From contig CM076189.1 in NCBI GenBank assembly GCA_038277395.1, positions 233,865,918 through 233,929,917 on the forward strand: a stretch of DNA of 64,000 bases. Reading direction: 5' to 3'. The translations under genes and the position numbers were made by a program. Below are positions 40,741-52,435 of the stretch, one piece after another (position 1 is the first letter of the stretch; each line of letters starts with the position of its first letter). The DNA comes from Dryocosmus kuriphilus. Lineage: Eukaryota; Arthropoda; Insecta; Hymenoptera; Cynipidae. Below the pieces are notes generated by a model. The model was not told the DNA's origin. It did not search any database and saw only the letters and a list, made by a program, of their open reading frames with translations.

Positions 40741-42057
40741 CATTCATAATTCCAGAGCAGTAAATTAAAAATTGTTTTTGATGTATTGCATTTTTTTTTT
40801 AAACAACATGTTATCATAATTAATGAGAAGATATTTGAAATGTGAAAGGTGAGATAGGTGAGTGCCTGCGTGAGGTTATGTGAGATGTATAATATGTTTT
40901 TGATTTTTCAATCGATGTTGTATTTTGTTTTTATATATTATATTAATACCTTTATCGAATAATTGTTAATAAATATTGTTTCCTTTTTTATCAGAAATCA
41001 CGAGATGTTGTATATGGGGAAATATTATAGGTGTTGAAAATGAAAAAGTTCAAGCTAAGGTAAACAATGATGTTTATACCAAAAAAATCAAGGCCCACAT
41101 GACTATATCAGTCAGCGCGAGGATGATATAGCATAAAATGTAAAGTACAAGGTTTACATGATGATAAGAGTTGGCTAATAAGGAGTTTGATGTCTTCATA
41201 AGAAGTACACTGTAAAATGTATAAGAATAAGCTTGATAATGTACGTGACACTTTAAAGGAAATTTTATTATCAAGTAATGTATAATTTCTTTATCCATGA
41301 CCGTACACAAAACCATCAATCTAACTTGCAAAACATAACAAACAACATAAAAAACTTATACAATTGTGGTATTGACTCAGAAACATGAACTGTTCACTGT
41401 AAATTGTTAATTAAGATCAATATTGTATGTAATAAAAAAATAGAATAAAATAATGTGGCAACCAAAAATCTCTTAGTTTTTAAAATATTGTGAAATATAG
41501 ATCGTTCTCTGAGAATAATTTTTTAATGTATAGTATTACTAGAGCGTTTTTTTAAAAATGGAGGTAGTACATAAACCAGAAGTTTTAATTAACAATTCTG
41601 CAATGATGGATGATTTTCTGGTTTTCAATTTGCAAATAAAATAAACAAACACACAGCCTCACCTCGCGACCAACTCGATTACCTGTTTACTCTTAGTTTC
41701 TCTCTGTACATATAACTTAAGAGTATTAAAAGTATTACTGAAACAATTTAATAACATCGGAAGAGATTAAGAACCATTTCTTAGTACGCATGCAATTTCT
41801 AGAGAAACATTAGTTTCTATTGATAATAAATTTTATCTGAAAGATGCATAGAACTCGGACGCAGTAATTTTTAATATTATCAAACTCGCGCGACTGTGGT
41901 GGAGATTAGGAATTTTTAAATTACAAGTTCAGAAGTTTTTTTATATTTGTCAAACCTCGTATAGCGATGTATTTTGTTGCTCTGATTACGAATGTAGCCA
42001 TGATGATACCCTCAAATTTCATTGTAAAAAAATACATTCTTTTCAAGGTTTTCAATT
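40741..42057. other. AT-rich intergenic, no gene seen
   Basis: Includes poly-T tracts and a few short frames (for example 41074-41331, minus) that match nothing known to me. Confidence 0.45.
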
Positions 42058-42263
42058 TATTATTATTATTATTATTATACCATTAAATCGTTTCCTTTTT
42101 GGGGTAAGCGTAAGCTCTTTCGGTTCTAGCCTCGCTACATTACCAGGGATTAGGAAATTTATATGATTGTGGAAGGAAAGGAGTTATCCATACGCAAGAT
42201 CGAAACCACATTCACTAGGCAAAGCCCTGCACCAGGGCCCATGGGTATCCAAAATCATTCGTT

Positions 42264-43165
42264 TCAGGCGATCGTCACACATTTCTTATAGACAGTTTTT
42301 CGCCATACATCTCTATCCTGACATACAACTTTTGCTCCTTTTATATCCATACACCTTTTCATGCAAGCTCTTGTATTCCTTTGGCTGTTGATGCCTTTTC
42401 GCTTGAGAGTCTCATTCACATATTCCCACCATTCTTTCCTCGGTCTACCTCTCGGTGCGTGAACGTTCACTTTTCCGAGATATACTTGCTTCGTTAAACG
42501 TTCTTCATCCATTCTCTCAACATGACCAAACCATCTCAACAAACTTCTTTCACTCTTGTCCATCAGAGTTTCTTCTACGCCACATTCTTTCAGAACTCAC
42601 TCGTTACTGAATTTATCTATTAGTGTTTTACCGCAAATATTCCTCAGGAAACGCATTCCAACCGCGTTCACTTTACTTCTATCCTTTTCTCGGCATGTCC
42701 AAATCTCGCTACCATACAGCATAGTAGATGCAAGTATAGAATTATATATTGCAATTTTGGCTTTATTTGTTACATTTTTACTTCTTTTAATGGCTTCTAT
42801 ACTGCCTATAACTTTACTACCTTCGTTTATATGTCTGGAAATTTCTCTATCTACCTTTCCGTCAACAGTAAACAAGCTTTTAAGATACACGAAATGATCA
42901 ACTTGTTCAATTCCCTCACCGTTTAGAGAAATATTGCATACTGTTTTCTCATCGCTTCTTTCGAACACGATAATTTTTGTTTTATTTACATTAATCTTTA
43001 AACCCATACTCTTTATGCTATCATTCAGTCTGCTCAACATCCTCTGCAAAATTTCCGCAGATTCAGCCATAAGTGCTCCATCGTCTGCAAAAGTCAAACT
43101 ACATACTTTCACTGTTCCGAGATCAACATCTTCTTCCTTTAAGCGCGCCATTCGTAGACATTTAT

Positions 43166-43217
<52 letters not shown>

Positions 43218-44480
43218 AATAACCACGACGAAATGACGCAACTTTGCCTGACTCCCTGCCTGATATCAAACCAATTACTCAGTTGTCCGTTTACCCTTAC
43301 GCTCGTTCTACTATTTTCATATATTGCTTTAATTGATTTAAGAAACCAACCATTGACTCCATAGTCCTTCAGATCCTCCCAAAGTTTAACTCTATTCATC
43401 TTGTCCAAAGCTTTCTCCAGGTCAATGAACGCGCAGAAAACTTTTTTGTTTACTCTCAAACCTTTTTCTGTAATCTGCCGCAGGCTAAATATTTGATCTG
43501 CACATGATCTCCCTGGCATAAATCCGCATTGGACCTCCCATATCTTGTCGTTCGTTATTTCCATGACTTTGCGAATAAGTATTTTGCAAAATACTTTGCC
43601 TGGGGTGCTAAGTAAGCTGATAGCTCTATAGTTAGAGCAGTCAACCTTATCTCCTTTTTCCTTATAAATTGGAACGATGATCGCCTTTCTCCAATCATTT
43701 GGAACTTCTCTATTCATAGCACACGTGTTCATCAATTCGCTCAACCGCAAAAACAGAAATTCGTCGCCGTTTTTATGCATTTCAGACGTAATTCCAGTTA
43801 CACCAGCAGCCTTACCATTCTTCAGTTGTTATGCTCTATAGCTTCGGCTCCATACAATTTTTTTGAAAAAAACTTTCACACAGTCCTTCACTTTGTCTGT
43901 ATTCCACACCATATCGCCATCAGCATTCTTAATTCCGATCAACTCATTACTACTACTTCCTTTCCTAGTTTTCTTTACCCATTTTCAGAATAGCTTCTTA
44001 TTTCCTTCGAAATTACTTTCATTCTTTTCTTTGATTAATCTGTTTGATTTTCTGTTTTTATCTCTATAGTCGATTCTTAATCTAGTCCTCTCCTCATTGC
44101 TGAGACCTTTCATATTATACATTCTTAGGTATGCTTACTTCTTCTTGTTAACTAGGACGCGGATTAAATCATTCCACCAAGCATCTCCATTCATTTTTCC
44201 TACAATCGCAGTTCCACACACTTCAGATGCGCTCTTGAAGATGATATTACGTAATATCGTCCATGCGCCCTCCACATTTTTATTGCCTAATTCCTTATTC
44301 CACGTCTTTCTGTTTTGATGTAAATATACTCTTTAGTTTATCACGATATTCTATTTGTGTTTCTGAATTCTGCGATTACTCTCTCTTGATTCGCGATTGT
44401 TTTGCTTTCTTAATTTTTCTTTTCCTCCATCCTTCTCCCAGGCTAATCATTGAAACTACAAGATAGTGGTCTGTTCCACA
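42264..44480 (-). pseudogene. RTE-like reverse transcriptase, inactive
   Basis: Segments in order on the minus strand: 44160-44320, the pre-RT linker (CGTAIVGKMNGDAWWND); 43139-43780, RT fingers and palm (DCSNYRAISLLSTPGKVF, CGFMPGRSCADQIFSLRQ, FIDLEKALDKM, RQGVRQSCV); 42597-43241, catalytic LTFADDGALMAES and thumb; 42264-42563, the tail RWFGHVERMDEERLTKQVY. A TA microsatellite (43170-43214) sits between the conserved boxes, so an (IY) run appears in translation. Several stops and frame changes show it is dead. Confidence 0.87.
43170..43214. repeat. TA microsatellite inside the RT
   Basis: About 45 bp of alternating TA, lying between two conserved RT motifs. Confidence 0.95.
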
Positions 44481-44493
44481 TTGAGGACCTTAA

Positions 44494-44782
44494 GGCCGAT
44501 AGAGCCTTAAGTAAAATAATTTTGTTTATAATTTTTAACAAAATACAAGTTTAATAATTTCATTAAACGTAGGTGCTTTGAAAGTTTGAGATGGAAGTAA
44601 AGAAAACCGAGCACGAAGTGCGAGGTCTAAAAACATCCGAGCGCAAAGGGCGATGTTTAAATATATCGGAGCGCGAAGCGCGACGACCACCAGATCGCGC
44701 GCCCCAGGCGCGCTCAATCTTGCAAGTGAAGCGAGCGACGCGCGAAGCGCGTGATGAGGATGTGTGAACGAAGTGAGCAGAT
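44494..44782. repeat. Left inverted end with GAA-loop hairpins
   Basis: Contains GCACGAAGTGC, GCGCGAAGCGC (twice) and GCGCGCCCCAGGCGCGC, a row of small stem-loops. The same row in reverse is at 48056-48200. Confidence 0.85.
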
Positions 44783-44928
44783 TTTTTTCTGTCTTAAACT
44801 CTAATTTCATAGTTTTAATTCAGCATCTGGACAATAAATTATTATTCCAAATACAAGTTTTTCTGACCTGCAGCTAGTTTCTACCAAAAAAATTATATAT
44901 ATATATTGTAAAAAATGTTTGCAAAATT

Positions 44929-46145
44929 AATCGCGATTATTCGTAAACCATAAAAAAAATATTTAATTTCTCTTTTTTTAAATTAAAGGTCACTAAAAGG
45001 GCTACGACGAACTTACTTAATACGTCGTCCAATCTCCATCACTTTCCAAAATAGTTTGGCACCTTTTAGGCATGGTTTGGACAAGGGATTCGGGATATTC
45101 AATGTGAAGTGACCTCCATATTTCTCTAATATGAAGAGAGAGCTGTTTCAGGGTGAACACCCGCTTCCCTGCAAGCTTTCTCTTCATGACTGACCAAAAA
45201 TTCTCAATGGGTTTGGTATCAGGAGACTGTGAAGGCCAATCCATTGTCTCGGCGCCATTTTCCAGTTTCCACGAGGTGCAGAGACGACTGCGATGCTTAG
45301 GGTCTTTATGTTCTTGCAAGACCCAATCTTCACTTTGAGCTCCAAAGAATTTCTTTACTGATCTCAAAAGACGACGCTGATAAATTTGGTCATTTTTTGA
45401 ACATTCAAATTCTCCGTAAAAAGCTCCAAACAACCAAAATCACCCTTAGAAAAGCATCCCCAAACATGAACTTTTATGGCATGTTTTATGGTTCGCTGGA
45501 CGAAACGCTCATTAGCGGTAGACCAGGTATGTTTTATGGGTACCCATGCCCAGAATGACGCTTCATCAGAAAACACAACATTTGACCAGTCACGGTCAAT
45601 ATTTTCTGCAGCCTACACCTTGCATTTAATCATGTGGGTTTCCAAAAGCAGGGGTTTTTGTGTCGTCGTACGGTACTGTACTCCAGCCTTGTCTGAACGC
45701 TCTCGAATAGTGTTAATGCTGAGTTCTAGCCCCTTTTTAGCTAGCCTAGTATCCTTAACTTGACGCAATGTTAGAGTGGGGATACGCGTAAACAACTGGA
45801 CGATGACTTTGTCCTACTTTGGCGTCGTTCCTCTTCCAGGCAAATCATCGACACTTTTTGTGTCTTTAAAACATTGCACCCACTTTTGAACAAACTTTTT
45901 CGACTTTTTTATATACTTTGCACATGCAGCTTGCTTCATTTTTGGACCCAGCGTATGTGAGCACAAGAAGACAGCTTCAAACCTTTTCGCGTACGCAGCA
46001 GACATTTCGATTTACGTGTGCTCTCTACGACAGTTCGAGTGATACTGAAACTAACGAATAGTCTCGCCGTACCCCTTTTAGTGACCTTTAATTTTTAAAA
46101 AAGAGAAATTAAATATCTTTTACGGCTTACGAATAATCGCGATTT
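44929..46145 (-). mobile_element. Tc1-like element with inverted ends of about 85 bp
   Basis: The ends match inverted from AATCGCGATTATTCGTAA through TTAAAGGTCACTAAAAGG. The size of 1.2 kb fits Tc1/mariner. Target duplication is unclear because the outermost bases are palindromic. Confidence 0.85.
45017..46005 (-). pseudogene. Tc1-like transposase (DD34E), inactive
   Basis: The N-terminal helix-turn-helix region starts MSAAYAKRFEAVFLCSH (46005). Catalytic contexts remain: VVFSDEASFWAW, QEHKDPKHRSR and SPDTKPIENFW with the final Glu. Two in-frame stops (near 45814 and 45613) and one frame change (45364-45433) disrupt it. The full span of about 330 residues is normal for the family. Confidence 0.9.
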
Positions 46146-47239
46146 CTTTTTTGTTAAACAGACTGCATAATGATTTTAATTAACGCATATTGAACAATAA
46201 GTTAATATAAACAAATATTAATATATACGCGTATATTAAATCCAAGTATATTTCGAATAGCATTTACGCACAACGTTCTGCGAATTTTGCCGCGACGCAA
46301 TTGCTGGCTTTTAATTTTAATTAATTTCATTGAATTTTTTTCACAGAAAATGAGAGATACCAGTTTTCAAAGTCTTCCCGGCAAATCGCAGTAGAGTTCA
46401 AGGTGTAGAGTTTTAGAAGCAATAATCGAGGCAACAGTAGATAAGCTTCGTCTTCCCAATAATCAGAAATATCAGGTGCTACATTCAGTAAAAAAAAAAA
46501 TGTTTCTACATGTTCTTGTACACTGTAAAGTTTTAAGTTTTCAACTTTTTTTCTAGAAGGAAGATGCATGCGAACTTTTCAGCTCAAGTAATAAAATAAC
46601 ACTTTTTTGAGAAAAATCGCATTTATTCTTCAACATAGTTCCCTTCCAAGTTCCAGCTTGTCAATTTTTTCAAAAAATCATAAAGGATAAATACGGATTT
46701 AAACAATTCTGAAGCATGTGTTTAGAAATCCTAATTTCCTTTTCAATACGCGAACTTTCCTTTCACTTTCATGCATACGGTATACCGTATAAATTGTTAA
46801 ACAAAATATTGTGGAATTAATCTTCTGATAATTGAATTGTTTTATGTGATACTGGATTCACGCAAAAGTTTCTAGAAAAAAATTTCTTTCTTATAATTTC
46901 TTATCATTTCACATGCAATTAAAGCAACACTTCTAAAGCTCTTAATTTTAATTCAATCTTTGAGAAATTGGGAAAGCAGAGTTTGGAAACGATGCCTACT
47001 TTTCTGGTATCATACAAGTATGACATTATTTGTCAAATATCTTAATTATTATGGCATACAGTAAACATTGATATTCGAATATGAAAGCTATAAATCCAGA
47101 AAAACATATTTTTGTTGATACAGCGTTTCCTTCGCCAGGGCTTCAAATCATGATAATTTGAAAATTCATTATATCCAATCTTCGCATATGACATTCTCTT
47201 CAGTCCACTAAATAAACATTTCACGTTTTAAATATTTAG
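46146..47239. other. AT-rich, old mariner remnant possible
   Basis: Near 46590-46660 the sequence TTATTCTTCAACATAG resembles the 3' end of mariner elements (compare 32444-32465). No gene recognised. Confidence 0.4.
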
Positions 47240-47248
47240 TATAAAAAG
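47240..47248 (+). promoter_or_regulatory. TATA box of a secreted-protein gene
   Basis: TATAAAAAG, a strong TATA motif 71 bp before the ATG whose first exon could encode a signal peptide. A start of transcription about 30 bp downstream is inferred. Confidence 0.6.
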
Positions 47249-47318
47249 GCACAGGCTGAGATAAGTTACTTCTGACTTATCTTTGCTGGAAAGTAGACAT
47301 TGAGCGACTTATTCAATC

Positions 47319-47363
47319 ATGAAGTGTGCGATTTACTGCTTATTGGTTTTCTGTGCCTTTCAA
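47319..47363 (+). CDS. First exon of a putative secreted protein
   Basis: ATG at 47319 begins MKCAIYCLLVFCAFQ, a basic residue followed by a hydrophobic core as in a signal peptide, and the exon ends in phase 0 at a perfect GTAAGT donor (47364). A TATA box lies at the right distance upstream. I could not find the next exon in the window, so the product is unknown. It lies between the inverted ends at 44494 and 48327, so it may be a captured gene start or a host gene into which elements inserted. It is too short for ORF finders. Confidence 0.5.
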
Positions 47364-48055
47364 GTAAGTTATCCCCCAGTTTTTATAAATTATCACACGT
47401 TATAATTAATTTATACATTGAATATTGTGTATCACTACGTCGTAGTCACAAAATAAAAAATTCAACTAATTAATACTTTAAATTTACACACCATATGGTA
47501 CACACCTTGTACACAGATTGAGAAATTTAACTGACAATTTATGCTGGAATTTTTGTTGATATTTTGGAAATTTTTTGTCACACTAGCCGTAAAGCTGCAA
47601 AAATTATATCTGGCTCCAATTTAAATATTTTAGAATTTTTAACTTTTTTTTATTTAACTTTTCAGTGATACAATTATTTCTTTCAAGACTTTCAAATGCA
47701 TTAAAACGAAAATTTTTATATTGTTCGTGATAGGCAATAATTAGCTGCTTTAAATCCATAAATTTTGTATGAAATATAACAGATTTTAATGTGCGATTAC
47801 AATTAGTTAAGAGTCTAGCTTAACAATCATTTTAAACAATTTTATTAAACAAATGCACATTTTGAAAATTTTTTCATGAATACGCTTAATTTATTTTTTA
47901 CGAAATCAACTAAAAATGGCTCGCCAAAGATCCTTAGTGTCATATTTTTTATAGAGATGAAAATTGTTAATTCTATAAAAACAATTCTATAAATAAAAGC
48001 ATATTTCAACCATTTTTTCATGAACACGCTTCATTTTTTATACCTTTTTTGTTAT
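47364..48055. other. Intron or intergenic, AT-rich
   Basis: No acceptor followed by a convincing open frame was seen. A short diverged inverted or direct similarity around AAATGCACATTTTGAAAATTT and ATTTCAACCATTTTTTCATGAA occurs at about 47845-48030. Confidence 0.4.
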
Positions 48056-48327
48056 ATCTGCTCACTTCGTTCGCACATCCTCATCACGCGCTTCGCGCAT
48101 GGCTCGCTTCACCTGCAAAATTGAGCGCGTATGGGGCGCGCGATCTGGTGGACGTCGCGTTTCGCCCTCGGATGTTTTTAGTCCTCGCACTTCGTGCTCG
48201 GTTTTCCTTTTTTTTCCCCCTTTTTTTTCGTTTAAATTTTCAAAACACCTACATTTAATGATATTATTAAATTGGTGTTTTATTAAAAATTAGAAATAAA
48301 ATTATTTTATTTAAGGCTCTATCGGCC
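48056..48327. repeat. Right inverted end with GAA-loop hairpins
   Basis: Reverse-complement relative of 44494-44782, with CTGCTCACTTCGTTCGCAC, GCGCTTCGCGC and GCACTTCGTGC, ending CTCTATCGGCC before TTAA. Confidence 0.85.
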
Positions 48328-48331
48328 TTAA

Positions 48332-50100
48332 GGAATACATTCTCATCACGATACTTGTGCTTCGTGCTCGACAATTAATTATTTTTTAAATCCATTTTCG
48401 GTTAGTAAAGTTTTTTTGTGATTTTCTACATTTATCTAAATTTCCACAATGCAGTTTTTCGATTCTTAAAAGTAAAACGATGAGTTTTATAAAAAAAAGT
48501 GGTCAAAAGCAAAATTGTACATATTTTTCAGGTAAATAATTTTACTTCTTAATATTTTTTTGTGTGTTGCATATTTTGATCAGAAAATAGAATTAAAATA
48601 ATAGAATAAAAAATTTTTCGTATCTAGCATAATTTACCCGGAAAATGGATTTTTTTATTCTTTTAAAAACTGTTTTTGATGGTATAACATAGATATGGCG
48701 TGGCTGCCCGAGCGACGAGACCCTTTGCCGAGCCCGCCCGGGAATCCACGAAGGATCCCGTGTGGCCGTCGGCGGCTCTCGTTTCTCGTGCGGTCAAGTC
48801 AGTCTTGTTGCAAGCTCCGGTGGAGCAATCAGTCTCGTCTGGCTTTAATCTCTGTAACGCCGTATCCAGATAACTTCGAACCTGCGGTTGGCTCTTGCGC
48901 CCTTTTTCATTGTGATTGTAAGTAACAATACATTATATTGACTCTCGCCAATTCCATTCGTTTTATTGTGTCTTCACCCCAATCTTGGCGTCCTCCTCCT
49001 TATCCCTTCCCGGTGAGATCCTTCATGCTCTACAATGCATAAAACCATAAGCGCTAGTTAAAATTAATATTCAAATATATAAACTATATTATCCTTTAAA
49101 GGGAACCTTCAATAAGTTCTCCAAAAATCTTTAAGTAAAAGTATTCAATACTTTATGTTTTATAACAAATTTTCTCGCCAGGGTGGCGACCACTCCAGTC
49201 TGGCAAGTATGTAATTCTACAGAAGTGTGTCAAACAAGGGTTAAATTTGGGTGGTTAACGAACTCGTCCTTTATTTTTAGACTGTGAAGAAGTGTGCCAA
49301 AGTGCAATCCAATCTGATGATTTTTTCAAAAGTTATCGCGTTAAAAGACGACACAACGACAACACAACGACGTCATGACGACGACAACGACAACAGACGG
49401 ACAGGCACCGTCGTAAAAACCGTTTTTTTCTCATTCAGGGGGTCTCGAAACGTGGAGATTTGATGAAAACTGAGGGGCTCAAATTTTACATAAATTTTTA
49501 ACGAAATACTGGAATTTGTTATAGTTGACTTAAAAAAAATTTATTATCTTTCATACAAAAATTCTTAAATTATTAACTCAAAAAATAAGAAATTTTCTAT
49601 AAAACAGTTGGATTTTCAGAAAAAAATAATTTTCAAAAAAGAAATAACTTTATAAGGGGAGAAACCACAGATCTTTGAAATGATTGAAATATAAATACTA
49701 TAAGGTTGTCAAATTTTTTCCTAGTATGACTTTTGACTCAAAATTATACCCCGTGTTAAAAAAAACAAATACTTTTTTCTTACCAAAATTTTATTTTTAA
49801 CTGGTCACCAAATAGAAATATCGTAACATCGGTGAGAGATTGTTCGAAATCTTGCAAAAAGCATATAAAAAAATTGACGAATTTAAATATTAAAATCTGT
49901 ACGGCATATTCATAATAAAGATTAAGAAATTTAAAAATAAAAAAAATTCAGAATAAAAATTTGACATTCTTTATACGCTTTTTTTACAATTTTAAACAAG
50001 TTTCTGAATCGATTTTACTATATTCCTATTTAGTGAAGAGATCAAAATAAAAATTACTTCCGTTTCCGGTTTGAAAGTGTCAGGTATCACTTGTAGAACT
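48332..50100. other. Intergenic with one GC-rich island
   Basis: The segment 48691-48930 is strikingly GC-rich for its surroundings and ends at a TTGTAAGTAAC donor-like sequence. It may be LTR or gag-leader debris, but I cannot identify it. 49330-49400 carries an ACGACAAC-rich run. Otherwise AT-rich without genes. Confidence 0.4.
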
Positions 50101-50262
50101 AATTAAGAGGAAAAGGGAGGGCAGGGAAAGTAGTGAAGACAAGGAAGAAGTAGGTTAGATAGTCCAATAGGCAAAAATGTTTACATTTCCACCGAAGAAT
50201 GGAAAATATAAGAACAAAAAGAAGGATAATGTCGAGCCGGAAGATAAAGAAGTAGATAAAAA

Positions 50263-50883
50263 ATGAGAAAAATGATGATGGAGGTAATGGGGATACCTGA
50301 GAAAAATCAGCAGGAAAGGGGAAAAGAAATAAAGCAAGAAATTAAGAGGGAAATGACCGAACTTAGAAAAGAGATGACGAAATGGGAGGAAGTAAGGGAA
50401 AACTTAGAAAAAAGGATGCAAGGATTAGATCAAAAGCTAGAAAAGCAGGAACAGATAAATAAAAGGGTAGAAGAGTTGGGAAATCGGATGGAGAAGATAG
50501 GAAGCTCAAGTCGGGACCTCAGAGGGGAAGGGATTGGGAATGTGGATGAAGAAAGGCGAAGAAAATTAGAGAGAAGAATAGAAGGGAAAGAGAGAGAGAG
50601 AGAGGGAAGAAGAAGGAACATAGTAATAAAGGGTTTAAGATTAGAGGGAAAGGAATTGAAATAAGGAGTGGAGGAAGTGCTAAAGAGGATAAACGCAAAG
50701 GTAGAAATAGAGGAAGTAAGAAGATTAGATAAGGAAGGGGGAATAGGACGGCAAATGGTACTAGTAAAATTGAAGGACAGGGATGATAAGAGGGAAGTGG
50801 TGACTAAGAAAAGAGCATTATATGGAAGCTCGGAGATAAAAGAGCATTATATGGAAGCTCGGAGATTAAAGAGAATTATTTGA
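50263..50883 (+). pseudogene. LINE ORF1, coiled-coil protein, broken
   Basis: 50263-50664 encodes a long Lys/Glu/Arg-rich coiled coil (heptads such as EEVRENLEKRMQGLDQKLEK) leading into RRRNIVIKGL, a typical RRM start in LINE ORF1. A stop (TAA at 50662-50664) then separates 50668-50883, which continues (MVLVKLKDRDDKREVVTKKR). A duplicated GAGATAAAAGAGCATTATATGG-like block occurs at about 50812-50870. ORF1 would bind element RNA. Confidence 0.7.
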
Positions 50884-50994
50884 CATGGATAGAAGGAAAT
50901 GTGCAGTATAAGTTAAGGAAAATAGCAGAAGAGGAAAGAAAAAAGGGGAAAAAGAACTTGGGTTATGTACGAAAGAAAATAGACAGATGGTGTA

Positions 50995-52233
50995 CGAGGT
51001 GTGGTCAAAAAATAAGGTTAACACACTTGTGCCAATGCTTTTTCCAATCCTGGAAGCATTTCTGATAAGCACTTGTTGGTATAGCCTTGAGTTCTTCTGT
51101 CAAGTTCTTCTTTATCTCCTCAATCGCTGCAAATCTCCGTCCTTTCATGGGTCTCTTCAGTTTTGGGAACAGGAAAAAGTCGCAGGGCGCCAAATCCAGT
51201 GAATGTGGTGGCTGGGGCATGATTTTGGTTTTGTTTTTGGCCAAAAAGTCACGCACAAGCATCGATGAGTGAGCAGGTGCATTGTCGTGATGCAAAAGCC
51301 ATGAATTGTTTTTCCACAATTCCGGACGTTTTTGTCGTATTGCTTCTCGCAAACGGTGCATAACTTCAAGCTAATACTCCTTATTGATCGTGCGACCTTG
51401 TGGTAAGAACTCTTGATGTCCTACGCCACGGTAATAGAAGAAAACAGTGAGAAAAACCTTGACATTTGATCGAACGTGACGTGCTTTTTTCGGTCTTGGC
51501 TCTTCCGGGGTCTTCCGTTGGGACAATTGGGCTTTGGCTTCGACGTCATAACCATATACCCATGATTCGTAACCAGTTATAATCCTTTTGAGCATATCAG
51601 GATCACTATTGACGTCATTTAATAGCTCTTGAGCGATGCTCATTCAACGGATCTTTTGGTCAAAATTAAGCAGTTTCGGAACAAATTTCGCTGCCACACG
51701 TTTCATGCCCAAAACATTGGAAAAATTGCATGGCGCGAGCCAACCGAGATGCCGACGTCTTCAGCAACTTCTCTAACAGTGATTAGACGATTCCCCAACA
51801 CCATATTCTTCACTTCTTCAACGCTTTCATCATTTATTGACGTGCTGGGGCGTCCAGAGCGAGATTCGTCATTGGTGTCTTCTCGGCCTTCTTGAAAGAC
51901 CTTGTACCACTTATAAACATTTTTTTTGCTCAAATTAGACTCACCGTATGCTACTGTCAACATTTCAAGTATTTTGAAGCACTTAATTCCATTCTTTACA
52001 CAAAATTTGATGCAAGTTCTCTTATCAATTTCTTTCGATAGCAGAAAATTGAAGATCACACCAAACACTTCTAACCTTTACGCCTCTCACAAACAAAATA
52101 AAAATGCTATTCCCTTGAAACTGTGCACATATGTTCGGGACAATTATACCAATATAAAATTTAAAGAAATTGAAGATTGAATGTACGTAGCCCGCGAAAT
52201 TTGAAAAGTCACCTTACTTTTTGAACACACTTT
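50995..52233 (-). mobile_element. mariner element inserted in the LINE
   Basis: 1,239 bp between TA dinucleotides (50993-50994 and 52234-52235). Ends share inverted GTGTGTTCAAAAAGTAAGG-type sequence with some mismatches at the left. A different mariner subfamily from 32380-33668. Confidence 0.88.
51005..52068 (-). pseudogene. mariner transposase, inactive
   Basis: 52068-51703 is the paired-type DNA-binding N-terminus (GIKCFKILEMLTVAYGESNL, SGRPSTSINDESVEEV). 51371-51643 should hold the first catalytic Asp, but the box reads ITGYESWVYGYD, with Tyr in its place. 51005-51361 has LLHHDNAPAHSS and HSLDLAPCDFFLFP. A frame change near 51703 and a stop near 51362 add to the damage. The element cannot encode an active transposase. 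Confidence 0.9.
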
Positions 52234-52435
52234 TATGGTGGGATTCGAATGAAGAAGGGGAAAAGGTAGTCAAAATTAAGATATCGGAGGAAGGTCAGAA
52301 AATCAGAGGGAGAGGAGAAAATAATAGATAGTAAGAAGGGGGAAGAGATGAGAAAGGAAGAAGCGAAAGAATGGAATTTATGCTACTGGAATGTAGCGGG
52401 CAGTGAAGTAGTGGGAACAGTGGGCAGTAGTAGTA

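Larger units (their letters stand above)
42058..44489 (-). mobile_element. RTE-like LINE, 5' truncated, inactive
   Basis: A minus-strand non-LTR fragment whose 3' end carries a (TAA) repeat tail at 42058-42078. It includes RT and a C-terminal region and is cut upstream at the TTAA of the neighbouring element. The clade is tentative. Confidence 0.8.
44490..48331. mobile_element. TTAA-flanked element with long inverted ends (Kolobok- or piggyBac-like)
   Basis: TTAA at 44490-44493 and 48328-48331 flank GGCCGATAGAG... and its complement ...CTCTATCGGCC. The inverted ends are about 280 bp (44494-44782 and 48056-48327) and full of small hairpins. TTAA duplications occur in piggyBac and Kolobok families. 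No such transposase is inside; the interior holds a dead Tc1-like element and a short first exon. An alternative is two independent half-elements facing each other. Confidence 0.6.

Noticed and set aside
43139..43218. (IY)n repeat protein
   Set aside because: Product of a TA microsatellite.
48691..48930. Bacterial contamination
   Set aside because: Only 240 bp, with no bacterial gene recognised and continuous eukaryotic flanks.
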